Positions 20,768-28,540 of a stretch of DNA of 64,000 nucleotides are shown here, in pieces; within the stretch, counting starts at the first letter, position 1; the number at the start of each line of letters is the position of its first letter. The notes under the pieces were generated by a model. It searched no databases. It was not told the origin of the DNA and saw only the letters and a program-made list of their open reading frames with translations. This DNA is from IDS-8 sp040902105. GTDB taxonomy: Bacteria; Pseudomonadota; Gammaproteobacteria; Steroidobacterales; Woeseiaceae. Position numbers and translations under genes: made by a program. The DNA lies in contig JBBDXW010000041.1 of NCBI GenBank assembly GCA_040902105.1, positions 62,001 to 126,000 of the forward strand, written 5' to 3'.

Positions 20768-20848
20768 CTGTAGGAGCCCGCCATTGCGGGCGACCTGCGC
20801 AGGTGCCGATCGAAGGCGGTGGTCGCCCGCAATGGCGGGCTCCTACAG
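20768..20848. repeat. REP-type element with a perfect 28-bp inverted repeat
   Basis: The left arm 20768-20795 and right arm 20821-20848 are exact reverse complements starting CTGTAGGAGCCCGCC. Each arm holds its own smaller palindrome GCCCGC-CATT-GCGGGC. The 25-base middle is not repeated. This is the form of REP/BIME sequences common in gammaproteobacteria (TGTAGGAGC ends). It lies between uvrB and tRNA-Val. Confidence 0.92.
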
Positions 20849-20882
20849 GTTTCTACTGCGACTTGTGGGGCGGCATGGGTAG

Positions 20883-20912
20883 TTGCACGGGCCGGACGGC
20901 TTCAAGTATCTT
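20883..20912 (+). promoter_or_regulatory. Candidate promoter of tRNA-Val
   Basis: TTGCAC (20883-20888), an 18-base spacer and TATCTT (20907-20912), about 50 bases before the mature tRNA. The two boxes sit around an inverted repeat GGACGGC / GCCGTCC. Weak but reasonable. Confidence 0.35.
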
Positions 20913-20963
20913 GTGCGCCGTCCGACGAGTCCGATCGCGACGGATAAATCTGCAGAATCCGCA

Positions 20964-21038
20964 GGGCGATTAGCTCAGGGGTAGAGCGCCACGTTGACAT
21001 CGTGGAGGTCGGTGGTTCGAAACCACCATCGCCCACCA
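20964..21038 (+). tRNA. tRNA-Val (GAC)
   Basis: Acceptor GGGCGAT pairs with ATCGCCC, D arm TAGCTCAGGGGTAGAGC, anticodon stem CCACG/CGTGG with loop TTGACAT (anticodon GAC), T arm with GGTTCGAAACC, discriminator A and encoded CCA. Seventy-five bases. Confidence 0.97.
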
Positions 21039-21092
21039 ACCGAAAAAAACATCAAGACCGCGAACCTGCTTGCAAATCAGTCATTTCCGGGC

Positions 21093-21121
21093 TTGTGTCT
21101 GGGCCGATGCGGCTTTAAAAT
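21093..21121 (+). promoter_or_regulatory. Candidate promoter of the infC-rpmI-rplT-pheST operon
   Basis: TTGTGT (21093-21098), a 17-base spacer and TAAAAT (21116-21121). This predicts a leader of about 140 bases before infC. That leader contains a small hairpin (AGCAAC / GTTGCT around 21209-21229) and a T-run at 21245-21253 just before the Shine-Dalgarno. Confidence 0.45.
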
Positions 21122-21256
21122 TCGCGTCCCGCACAGGCTGCGGCCGAGTCGGCGACCGGTCGTCTGACGCTTACGCTTTGAAAACTCTTGGATTTTTCAA
21201 GCGGGCCAGCAACAACCGAGTGGTTGCTGCGCCGTTCGGGATATTGTTTTTTTGAC

Positions 21257-21262
21257 AGGAGG
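21257..21262 (+). promoter_or_regulatory. Ribosome binding site that fixes the ATC start of infC
   Basis: A full AGGAGG lies eight bases before ATC 21271. No ATG, GTG or TTG exists in frame until 21328, which would remove the conserved N-terminal IF3 sequence. The site therefore decides the rare start. Confidence 0.85.
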
Positions 21263-21270
21263 ATCCAAAT

Positions 21271-21789
21271 ATCGCAGCCACGAAGCGCGTCAGGCGCAAT
21301 GAAGAGATTGAAGCAACCAAGGTTCGGGTGATCGATTCCGCTGGCAGTCAGGCGGGAGTAATGTCTCTGACAGAAGCGCTTGAGATTGCAACGGCGGAGG
21401 GACTCGATCTCGTGGAAGTCTCGCCGACCGCCGATCCGCCGGTTTGCCGAGTGATGGACTTCGGCAAATATTTGTTCGAATTGAACAAGAAAGCACAAAC
21501 GGCGAAACGCAAGCAAAAGCAGGTCCACGTAAAAGAGATCAAATTTCGCCCGGGAACGGACGAGGGCGATTACAAGATCAAGCTGCGAAAGCTGATTGAA
21601 TTCCTGCAAAGCGGTGACAAAACCAAGGTCACCCTGAGATTCAGAGGCCGTGAGATGGCGCATCAGGAACTGGGCGCCAAACTCCTGGCAAGGGTCAGGA
21701 ACGACCTGGATGAAATTGGCGTTGTCGAGCAGATGCCGCAACTGGAAGGGCGGCAAATGGTCATGGTGATGGCGCCAAAGAAAAAGTGA
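21271..21789 (+). CDS. infC: Translation initiation factor IF-3, ATC start
   Basis: A 172-residue IF-3. The start is ATC at 21271 with perfect AGGAGG spacing; the first GTG in frame (21328) would cut off the opening ATKRVRRNEEIEATKVRV. The N-domain holds LVEVSPTADPPVCRVMDFGK, the linker is lysine-rich, and the C-domain holds KEIKFRPGTDEGDYKIKL and FRGREMAHQELGAKLL. AUU, AUC or AUA starts are characteristic of infC: IF-3 rejects non-canonical starts, so it represses its own synthesis. The operon order infC-rpmI-rplT-pheS-pheT-ihfA is the usual one. Confidence 0.95.
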   Translation: MAATKRVRRNEEIEATKVRVIDSAGSQAGVMSLTEALEIATAEGLDLVEVSPTADPPVCRVMDFGKYLFELNKKAQTAKRKQKQVHVKEIKFRPGTDEGDYKIKLRKLIEFLQSGDKTKVTLRFRGREMAHQELGAKLLARVRNDLDEIGVVEQMPQLEGRQMVMVMAPKKK

Positions 21790-21891
21790 GTAACGGTACG
21801 GTTGTCAACAACAGCCGCAACTAATACCCGCCTGCAGCGGCGACGGCAAGACCGTTCGTTCGTTGGCAGGCCATAAAATTCGGAGACAGCA

Positions 21892-22089
21892 ATGTCGAAA
21901 ATGAAAACCAACCGGGGCGCCGCAAAGCGCTTCCGCCGGACGGGCAAGGGCGGCTTCAAGCGAGCCCAGTCCCATCTGAATCACATTCTCACGAAAAAAA
22001 GATCGAAACGTAAGCGACAGCTCGGTGCAACCGCACAGGTTGCCGATTGCGATGTGAAGAGTGTGCGCCGCATGCTCCCCTACAGTTAA
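21892..22089 (+). CDS. rpmI: 50S ribosomal protein L35
   Basis: A 65-residue, very basic protein starting MSKMKTNRGAAKRFRRTGKG and containing RAQSHLNHILTKKRSKRKRQ, the L35 signature. GGAGACAGC stands before the ATG. It lies between infC and rplT as expected. In E. coli this gene is repressed by L20 acting on a fold in the upstream leader; the 102-base gap here could hold such a site but I cannot fold it with certainty. Confidence 0.96.
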   Translation: MSKMKTNRGAAKRFRRTGKGGFKRAQSHLNHILTKKRSKRKRQLGATAQVADCDVKSVRRMLPYS

Positions 22090-22104
22090 GAGGAGTACCA
22101 GGCA

Positions 22105-22497
22105 ATGGCAAGAGTGAAACGCGGCGTAACCGCAAAAGCGCGCCATAAAAAGGTCCTCGGCAAGGCCAAGGGTTATTACGGTGCGCGCAGTAAAATCTAC
22201 AGGGTCGCAAAGCAGGCCGTCATTAAAGCGGGGCAGTACGCCTATCGCGACCGGCGTCAGCGCAAGCGCGAGTTCCGGGCTCTCTGGATCACCCGCATCA
22301 ACGCGGCAGCGCGTTTGCACGGCATCTCCTATAGCCAGTTGATTAACGGCCTGCACAAGGCAGGGATCGACATCGATCGAAAAGTGCTGGCTGATATCGC
22401 AGTACATGACCCCGACGCTTTTGGCGCAATCGTCGCTCAGGCAAGCGCAGCTCAAACAAACACAGCCCAGGCGGAAGCCGGTCTGGCCGGCAGCTGA
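22105..22497 (+). CDS. rplT: 50S ribosomal protein L20
   Basis: A 130-residue early-assembly rRNA-binding protein: MARVKRGVTAKARHKKVLGK, GARSKIYRVAKQAVIKAGQY, and DRRQRKREFRALWITRINAA. Relatives are about 118 residues. This one has an extra low-complexity C-terminus rich in Ala, Gln and Thr (QASAAQTNTAQAEAGLAGS). AGGAG stands before the start. It is 15 bases after rpmI. Confidence 0.97.
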   Translation: MARVKRGVTAKARHKKVLGKAKGYYGARSKIYRVAKQAVIKAGQYAYRDRRQRKREFRALWITRINAAARLHGISYSQLINGLHKAGIDIDRKVLADIAVHDPDAFGAIVAQASAAQTNTAQAEAGLAGS

Positions 22498-22547
22498 CCC
22501 GATCGTACCTCGGCGCAGACCGCGCGCCGCTTCTGTTGGGGACACCG

Positions 22548-23531
22548 ATGCAGGCACTGGACGAACTGGTTCAGCGGGCGAAGGGCGAAATTGACTCCGC
22601 TGCGACCCTGACGGCACTGGACGCCGTCAGGGTTGCCTGGCTGGGCAAGAAAGGGACTCTTACGCTCGGGCTCAAGCAACTCAGCAGCCTGCCGGCGGAA
22701 CAGCGTCCGGCCGCGGGCGAGGAAATCAACCGGGCGAAGAATGCGATCCAGACCGGTCTGGACGAGAGGCGCCAACGCCTCGAACAGGCTGCGCTGACGC
22801 AAAAGCTGAGCCAGGATCGGATCGATGTCACGCTGCCCGGGCGCGGCATGTCGCTCGGAGGGCGTCATCCCGTCGCGCACACGATGGCACGCATCGAAAA
22901 GATTTTCCGCGATGCGGGGTTCGGCGTGCGTACCGGCCCGGAAATCGAAGACGATCATCACAACTTCACCGCATTGAATATTCCGGAGAACCATCCGGCG
23001 CGGGCACTGCACGACACGTTCTATTTTCCGGGCGGCACGCTGCTGCGCACGCATACGTCGCCGGTGCAGATCCGCTCGATGGTTGAAGAAGGGGCGCCCA
23101 TCCGCATCATCGCGCCGGGCCGGGTCTATCGTTGCGACTCGGATCAAACGCATACCCCGATGTTTCACCAGGTTGAAGGGCTGGTCGTCGATCGCGGCAT
23201 CAGCTTTGCCAACCTGAAGGCCGTGCTGCACCAGTTCGTTGCAAGTTTCTTCGAGCGCGATGCCACGCTGCGATTTCGCGCGTCCTATTTCCCGTTCACC
23301 GAACCGTCGGCCGAAGTCGACGTCCTGTGGGGCGAGGGCAGGTGGCTCGAGATACTCGGATGCGGGATGGTGCATCCGGATGTGTTGCGAAGCGCCGGCG
23401 TCGATCCGGAGGAATTCACCGGTTACGCTTTCGGCATGGGTGTCGAGCGCCTGGCGATGCTGCGCTATGACGTTCACGATCTTCGCACTTTTTTCGAAAA
23501 CGACCTGCGCTTCCTGCGCCAGTTTCACTGA
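22548..23531 (+). CDS. pheS: Phenylalanyl-tRNA synthetase alpha subunit
   Basis: A 327-residue catalytic subunit (327 also in E. coli). The N-terminal coiled coil (MQALDELVQRAKGEID...) recognises tRNA. The class II core has HTHTSPVQIRSMV-type motif 2 (LLRTHTSPVQIRSM, GRVYRCDSDQTHTPMFHQVEG) and motif 3 GYAFGMGVERLAMLRY. I use the ATG at 22548 rather than the in-frame TTG 12 bases upstream, since a GGGG stands five to eight bases ahead. It is followed 10 bases later by pheT. Confidence 0.97.
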   Translation: MQALDELVQRAKGEIDSAATLTALDAVRVAWLGKKGTLTLGLKQLSSLPAEQRPAAGEEINRAKNAIQTGLDERRQRLEQAALTQKLSQDRIDVTLPGRGMSLGGRHPVAHTMARIEKIFRDAGFGVRTGPEIEDDHHNFTALNIPENHPARALHDTFYFPGGTLLRTHTSPVQIRSMVEEGAPIRIIAPGRVYRCDSDQTHTPMFHQVEGLVVDRGISFANLKAVLHQFVASFFERDATLRFRASYFPFTEPSAEVDVLWGEGRWLEILGCGMVHPDVLRSAGVDPEEFTGYAFGMGVERLAMLRYDVHDLRTFFENDLRFLRQFH

Positions 23532-23541
23532 CGGACACTCG

Positions 23542-25920
23542 ATGAAATTCCCGGAAAGCTGGCTGCGTGAGTGGGTCGATCCCAGCGAAGGCACTGATGA
23601 ACTCGCCGAACGGCTGACGATGGCCGGCCACGAAGTGGATGGCATCGAGCTTCACGGCGGCGGCCTGGAAGGCGTGGTCGTCGCGGAAGTGCTGGAGGTC
23701 GCGCCGCATCCGGGCGCCGACCGGCTCAGCATCTGCCGAGTGGCGGACGGCAGCGGCAACACGCACAGCATCGTCTGCGGCGCGCCGAACGTCAGTGCGG
23801 GCATGAAAAGCGCGCTGGCGTTGCCAGGGCTTAAGCTCCCCGGCACCGGCACACTTCGCCGTACGAAAATCCGCGGCGTCGAGTCTGCCGGAATGCTGTG
23901 TTCCGCGGTGGAACTGGGCATCGGTGACGATTCCGATGGCATCCTGATGCTGCCCGACGACGCGCCGGTCGGCACGCAGCTCGATGCATACCTGAACCTT
24001 CCGGACCGGATTTACGATCTCAAGCTGACGCCGAATCGCGGCGATTGCTTCAGTATCCTCGGCATGGCGCGCGACATCGCGGCGCTCACCGGAGCCCGGT
24101 TGAAAACGGCCGATGTGGGTCCGGTCGCGGCGTCGACCGATGCCGAGCATCCCGTTGTGCTCGAAGACAGCAAAGCGTGTCCGCGATTCGCCGGTCGCGT
24201 TGTTCTCGACATCGATGCGGCAGCGCGTACGCCGATCTGGCTCACGGAACGCCTGCGGAGGAGCGGAATCCGGTCTATCCACCCGGTCGTGGACATCACC
24301 AACTACGTCATGCTCGAGCTGGGGCAGCCGATGCATGCCTACGACCTCGATCGATTGTCGGGCGCCATACGTCCGCGGTTCGCAAATGTGGGCGAGCGTG
24401 TACTGTTGCTCGACGAACGGGAAGTCGAACTGTCGCCGGACACCGTGGTGATCAGCGACGACTCGGGCGTCATCGGACTTGCCGGGATCATGGGCGGGCG
24501 GAAGACCGCGGTTTCCGACAGCACGACGAACGTTTTTTTTGAGGCCGCATTCTGGCCGCAGGGGGTCATCGCCGGCCGCGGTCGCAACTATGCCTTGCAT
24601 ACGGATGCATCGCTGCGCTTCGAGCGAGGTGTCGATCCTGCCGGGCAGGCGAGGGCGATCGAGCGGGCTACGGCGCTCGTGCAGGAAATTGCGGGCGGAG
24701 CCGCCGGGCCGGTGACCGATGTGCACCACGCGGACGCGATGCCCGAACGACGCGCGATGACGTTGAGGCAGTCGCGCCTGCATTCCCTGCTCGGAATGGA
24801 ACTGGACAAGGGCGAAGTCACCGGCATTCTGCAGAGCCTCCGCCTCGCCGTGGAAGAAACCGCGGACGGATGGATCGCGCAGGCTCCCGGTTTCCGCTTT
24901 GACCTCGCTATCGAAGACGATCTGATCGAAGAAGTTGCCCGGGTATTCGGCTACGACCGCATACCCGAAGTGACCGTCACGGCGGCCCTGCCGCTTGGGC
25001 CGGTCACGGAGCGACAGATCGATCCGGTTCGTGTTGCGGACACTCTGGTTGCCCGCGGTTATCAGGAAGTCGTCAGCTACAGTTTCATCGACGTCGAGAG
25101 CGATCACCGCTTCACAGGGAACGCGTCCGAGCTTGTGCTGAGCAATCCGATTTCGTCGGAGATGTCCGTGATGCGGGGTTCCCTGTGGCCGGGGATGCTC
25201 AAGATTGCGGCCTCCAATCTCGCGCGCCAGCAGGACAGGGTTCGCCTGTTCGAATTCGGCACGACGTTTCACGGCACGCTCGCGAAACCCGCCGAAGTGA
25301 TGAGACTTGCCGGTCTGGCGCTCGGGCCTGTCGTCCCGGAACAATGGGGCAGCCGTTCGCGGGAAGTCGATTTTTTTGACATAAAGGCAGATGTCGAGGC
25401 GCTTCTCGATCTGGGGGCCGAGGAGGCGCGAACCGAATTTGCCGAAACAGAACACGCGGCCTTACAACCCGGCCAGGCTGCGCAAATCGTGCGCGACGGC
25501 AAGGTGATCGGGGTGCTCGGCAAGCTGCACCCGACGGCGGGGCAATCATTGGACATAAGCCGGTCCGTGCTTTTGTTCGAGCTGGATGCGGCGGCGGCAT
25601 TCGCCGCGCGCGTTCCGGTCGCCACAGCGATCTCGCGGTTTCCGTCCATCCGGCGCGATATTGCGCTCGTGGTGGCCGAACAAGTATCGGCCGCGCAACT
25701 GATTCAGGTGGTGTTATCGGCGGCTCCGGATATAATCCGCCGGGCCGTCGTTTTCGACGTCTATCGCGGGCCGGGCATAGAAGCTGGGCTAAAAAGCATA
25801 GCTTTAGGCTTGATTTTGCAGGAAACTTCCCGCACGCTTACCGACGAAGATGCGGATTCTGCAATGGCCGCGGCGGTGCAAAAATTGCAGCAAACATTCG
25901 CCGCGGTACTGAGAGAATAA
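23542..25920 (+). CDS. pheT: Phenylalanyl-tRNA synthetase beta subunit
   Basis: A 792-residue subunit (795 in E. coli). It starts MKFPESWLREWVDPSEGTDE. Residues about 40-150 are the OB-fold tRNA-binding domain (VAEVLEVAPHPGADRLSICR), followed by B3/B4 editing (THTDAS-type region RGRNYALHTDASLRFERGVD), the B5 domain (LHSLLGMELDKGEV, FRFDLAIEDDLIEEVARVFG) and the C-terminal ferredoxin-fold anticodon domain (SRFPSIRRDIALVVAEQVS). The open frame extends upstream into pheS but that part is not coding. Confidence 0.97.
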   Translation: MKFPESWLREWVDPSEGTDELAERLTMAGHEVDGIELHGGGLEGVVVAEVLEVAPHPGADRLSICRVADGSGNTHSIVCGAPNVSAGMKSALALPGLKLPGTGTLRRTKIRGVESAGMLCSAVELGIGDDSDGILMLPDDAPVGTQLDAYLNLPDRIYDLKLTPNRGDCFSILGMARDIAALTGARLKTADVGPVAASTDAEHPVVLEDSKACPRFAGRVVLDIDAAARTPIWLTERLRRSGIRSIHPVVDITNYVMLELGQPMHAYDLDRLSGAIRPRFANVGERVLLLDEREVELSPDTVVISDDSGVIGLAGIMGGRKTAVSDSTTNVFFEAAFWPQGVIAGRGRNYALHTDASLRFERGVDPAGQARAIERATALVQEIAGGAAGPVTDVHHADAMPERRAMTLRQSRLHSLLGMELDKGEVTGILQSLRLAVEETADGWIAQAPGFRFDLAIEDDLIEEVARVFGYDRIPEVTVTAALPLGPVTERQIDPVRVADTLVARGYQEVVSYSFIDVESDHRFTGNASELVLSNPISSEMSVMRGSLWPGMLKIAASNLARQQDRVRLFEFGTTFHGTLAKPAEVMRLAGLALGPVVPEQWGSRSREVDFFDIKADVEALLDLGAEEARTEFAETEHAALQPGQAAQIVRDGKVIGVLGKLHPTAGQSLDISRSVLLFELDAAAAFAARVPVATAISRFPSIRRDIALVVAEQVSAAQLIQVVLSAAPDIIRRAVVFDVYRGPGIEAGLKSIALGLILQETSRTLTDEDADSAMAAAVQKLQQTFAAVLRE

Positions 25921-25947
25921 GACGCAAATAGATCGAGAATGAAACGA

Positions 25948-26247
25948 ATGGCACTGACGAAAGCAGACATGGCAGAATCCCTGTTCGACGAACTGGGACT
26001 TAACAAGCGTGAAGCGCGCGAACTCGTCGATTTGTATTTTGAAGAGTTGCGCCAGTCACTTGCGGTAGGTGAGCAGATCAAACTTTCAGGGTTTGGAAAT
26101 TTTGATCTTCGGGATAAAAACCAACGTCCGGGTAGAAACCCAAAGACTGGAGAGGAAATTCCAATCACGGCTCGCCGTGTTGTTACCTTCCGACCCGGAC
26201 AAAAACTAAAAGCCCGAGTAGAGGCCTATGCTGGAACCGGGGAATAA
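25948..26247 (+). CDS. ihfA: Integration host factor subunit alpha
   Basis: A 99-residue HU/IHF protein with the IhfA-specific signature IKLSGFGNFDLRDKNQRPGR and the intercalating proline in GRNPKTGEEIPITARRVVTF. I prefer ATG 25948 (MALTKADMAESLFDELG), which matches the family N-terminus; the ATG at 25939 adds three residues. It stands right after pheT, as in most gammaproteobacteria, and overlaps the merR-type gene by 20 bases. Confidence 0.96.
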   Translation: MALTKADMAESLFDELGLNKREARELVDLYFEELRQSLAVGEQIKLSGFGNFDLRDKNQRPGRNPKTGEEIPITARRVVTFRPGQKLKARVEAYAGTGE

Positions 26248-26584
26248 CGACGAACTGCCTCCTATTCCTGGTAAACGATATTTCACGATCGGTGAAGTCA
26301 GCGACTTGTGCGCTGTCAAGCCGCACGTGTTACGTTACTGGGAGCAGGAATTTCCACAGCTGAAACCTGTCAAGCGACGAGGCAATCGTCGCTACTATCA
26401 GCGACAGGACGTTCTGATCATCCGTCAGATCCGCAGTCTGCTGTACGACGACGGCTTCACCATCGGCGGTGCGCGCCAGCGCCTGACCGGCGACGAGGCG
26501 AAAACGGATGTCAGCCAAAGTCAGCAAATTATCAAGCAGTTACGATTGGAACTTGAACAAGTTCTGAAGATACTGCGGCGATAA
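26228..26584 (+). CDS. MerR family transcriptional regulator
   Basis: A 118-residue protein: winged helix-turn-helix KRYFTIGEVSDLCAVKPHVL then RYWEQEFPQLKPVKRRGNRR, and a dimerisation helix at the end (QQIIKQLRLELEQVLKIL). There is no effector-binding domain and no cysteine cluster, so it is not a metal sensor of the MerR or CueR type. This short type next to pheT-ihfA is widespread in proteobacteria and has no settled function. Overlap with ihfA suggests co-translation. Confidence 0.9.
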   Translation: MLEPGNNDELPPIPGKRYFTIGEVSDLCAVKPHVLRYWEQEFPQLKPVKRRGNRRYYQRQDVLIIRQIRSLLYDDGFTIGGARQRLTGDEAKTDVSQSQQIIKQLRLELEQVLKILRR

Positions 26585-26593
26585 GGCACTCCT

Positions 26594-26621
26594 TTGCAGG
26601 TACCGGCGCGGCCAGTATCAT
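26594..26621 (+). promoter_or_regulatory. Candidate promoter of tRNA-Pro
   Basis: TTGCAG (26594-26599), a 16-base spacer and TATCAT (26616-26621), with the mature tRNA starting 30 bases later. It lies ten bases after the merR-type stop. Confidence 0.5.
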
Positions 26622-26650
26622 GGCCGCCCGGAATTCTTTTGTCCCTCGGT

Positions 26651-26727
26651 CGGGGCGTAGCGCAGCCTGGTAGCGCACCACAATGGGGTTGTGGGGGTCG
26701 GGAGTTCGAATCTCCCCGCCCCGACCA
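26651..26727 (+). tRNA. tRNA-Pro (GGG)
   Basis: Acceptor CGGGGCG pairs with CGCCCCG, D arm TAGCGCAGCCTGGTAGCGC, anticodon stem CCACA/TGTGG with loop ATGGGGT (anticodon GGG), T arm with AGTTCGAATCT, discriminator A and encoded CCA. Seventy-seven bases. Confidence 0.97.
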
Positions 26728-26778
26728 ATTACGATCAGCCTTCCTTCTAAGGGTCGGATCGGGTGAATTTGAGCCGGT

Positions 26779-26859
26779 GGTTGGAGCGCTGCGGGGGTCC
26801 TTTTTCAGTCGCTCCACGAAATTCGCTTGGTGAAAAAGGACCCCCGCAGCACTCCAACC
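26779..26859. repeat. Palindromic element, copy 1 of a shared-loop family
   Basis: Arms 26779-26807 and 26831-26859 are reverse complements over 29 bases with one mismatch. The 23-base loop 26808-26830 (starting GTCGCTCCACGAAATTCG) and the inner 15 bases of each arm are identical to the element at 38198. The outer parts of the arms differ between copies yet remain self-complementary. It lies between tRNA-Pro and the convergent cyclase-like gene, where it may end transcription from both sides. Confidence 0.92.
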
Positions 26860-26936
26860 CGTACTTTTGACGTTGGCCCGCATGTCCTGGGCGTTGTTGT
26901 AATCCGGGGCATTTGTCGGGACGACGATTCAGGGCT

Positions 26937-28181
26937 TTAGGCGGGTGCCAGGATTTGCCCGAGTTTCTTGTCTTCTATTCCGAGCAGGATCGGCTGGGCC
27001 AGTACGCGGTAGATATTCACCTTGGCGTTGTATGCGGTGCGGGAAAGCCCGTGCTTGTCCCTGATCTGCAGCTTGCGGATATTGAATTCGCCGCTCTCCA
27101 GGCGTTCGCCGGTCAGGTAACACTTGATTGCCGATACTTTTTCTCCGGACAACTCGAGGCCGCTCAGTTTCGACAGGTTTCCCTGAGCGCGTTGCAGGAA
27201 AGCAACCGCATCGAGAATGACCTGCGAATGGTCGTGACCCGGCGTGCCGGTGGACAGCTTCGCCAGAAAGTCGCCGACCAGGATCTGCCCCGGCAGAGCC
27301 GCTTCGATCATCCGGGCAAGCTCGATGGTCACATCGCCGACGATATAATCGTGAATGGTGGGGTTCAGGCCTTCGGCCTGATGAAATTCGTAACAGCTTC
27401 CAACGTGAAAACAGGCGCGTAACCTCGGCACCGCGTTTGACGTCGTCTTGCTCCGCGCGATGGCGTTATCGGCAAGCACGATGTGCATGAAATGATACAG
27501 ATTGACGTTCGCCTCGAGGCCGTGATCGCGGTTCCAGATGTAGAAACCATCGCCGCTCGACGAGCGCGCAAAGTTGATCCCGACTTCTTTCTCGAGCATC
27601 TTCGAGTGCGCAGAATTAAGCGAATAGGAGAGGCTGTTCAGCTGCGTCATCTGCTCGAACGGCGTCAGCAGTCCGAAGCCGACAATATCGAACATCGTCA
27701 CGGCCCGGCTGGCGACATAATTGATGCCGTACCGGCGAATCATCTTTTCGATGATCTGTGTCTCGACGGCGCGTCCACTCAAAGGCTGGCGCAACGGAAT
27801 GAAATGCGGCTCGACATCGAGCAGTCGCGCGACCTTTTGCATCTGCAGCAAGGTCAACTGCCGGTCGCCGGAGATGAGATCGGTTATGAAGCTGGCCGAA
27901 ACGCGTTGTGGCAGCCTCGGATCGACACCCGGAGCCGACGTGTATTCGGCGATTGCATAGTGAGGCACGACCAGGACCAGGATGCCGTCGTCGAGCGGCG
28001 ACCAGCTCAGGATGCTGTTCTGTCCGAGCGACCATTCCTCGTTCAGGCAACGCTCGAGATGCACGAGGTTGCTGCGTTGGCGAAGACCCATCTCGCTGGC
28101 GAGGCCGGCGAGCTGATCGAGATACGGCGAATAATTGGCTATTCGCCGTATGCCCGACTGTGATAGTTCGTCATATTCCAT
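26937..28181 (-). CDS. Class III nucleotide cyclase homologue with a degenerate catalytic site
   Basis: A 414-residue soluble protein, no signal or membrane segment. Residues about 150-340 look like an adenylate/guanylate cyclase homology domain: VTMFDIVGFGLLTPFEQM (the metal-binding FDIxGF motif), SSGDGFYIWNRDHG, and DYIVGDVTIELARMIEAALP with GQILVGDFLA. The transition-state Asn of the usual N-x3-R is Ile here (IELAR) while the Arg is kept, so normal cyclase activity is doubtful. Ahead of it is SGDRQLTLLQMQKVARLLDV, which resembles a helix-turn-helix but may be a helical linker. The first 100 and last 70 residues match nothing I recognise. It is alone on its strand. Confidence 0.6.
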   Translation of the reverse strand: MEYDELSQSGIRRIANYSPYLDQLAGLASEMGLRQRSNLVHLERCLNEEWSLGQNSILSWSPLDDGILVLVVPHYAIAEYTSAPGVDPRLPQRVSASFITDLISGDRQLTLLQMQKVARLLDVEPHFIPLRQPLSGRAVETQIIEKMIRRYGINYVASRAVTMFDIVGFGLLTPFEQMTQLNSLSYSLNSAHSKMLEKEVGINFARSSSGDGFYIWNRDHGLEANVNLYHFMHIVLADNAIARSKTTSNAVPRLRACFHVGSCYEFHQAEGLNPTIHDYIVGDVTIELARMIEAALPGQILVGDFLAKLSTGTPGHDHSQVILDAVAFLQRAQGNLSKLSGLELSGEKVSAIKCYLTGERLESGEFNIRKLQIRDKHGLSRTAYNAKVNIYRVLAQPILLGIEDKKLGQILAPA

Positions 28182-28540
28182 TTTTTAATCGCTCAAGGCC
28201 GGGCGCAGACTCGATGCGCAGCCGTCCCCGATTACCTGTGCGGTCTGTCCCGTAAGGGTCCACCAGCAACCTGGCCATGCCGCGGCGAGCATACAATAGG
28301 TTTTGTCCCCGGGCGGTAGTTGCTATTGGCAATATTATGTGTACCGTCCGGCCCAAAGTAATCAACTCCGCGGCAGTGCGCAAGTTTTATACAGGAATCC
28401 GTCCTATGTCACTCAAATCTTTGTCATTGGGCAGGCGCCGAAAACCTTTGTTTTTACATAATTGGAAACCCTTGATGCGTGGCTGCAAATGGCCGGAGCG
28501 CCGCTTGTGCGTAAGTCCGCCGGGTGGTGGACGCCGCTGA
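28182..28540. other. 359-base intergenic region, divergent promoters expected
   Basis: The region separates the minus-strand cyclase-like gene and the plus-strand dehydratase gene. I see a short inverted repeat TTGC-TATT-GGCAA followed by TATTATG near 28320-28337, but no convincing -35/-10 pair. An arginine-rich 44-codon frame runs from ATG 28406 (AGGAA upstream) to a TGA that touches the next ATG as TGAATG. It could be a small coupled gene but has no recognisable homology. Confidence 0.4.

Noticed and set aside
20768..20848. REP palindrome considered as the uvrB terminator
   Set aside because: The stems are separated by 25 bases and no T-run follows; the ends match REP elements better.
23416..25455. 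679-codon minus-strand open frame
   Set aside because: Shadow of pheT on the other strand; no start context or homology.
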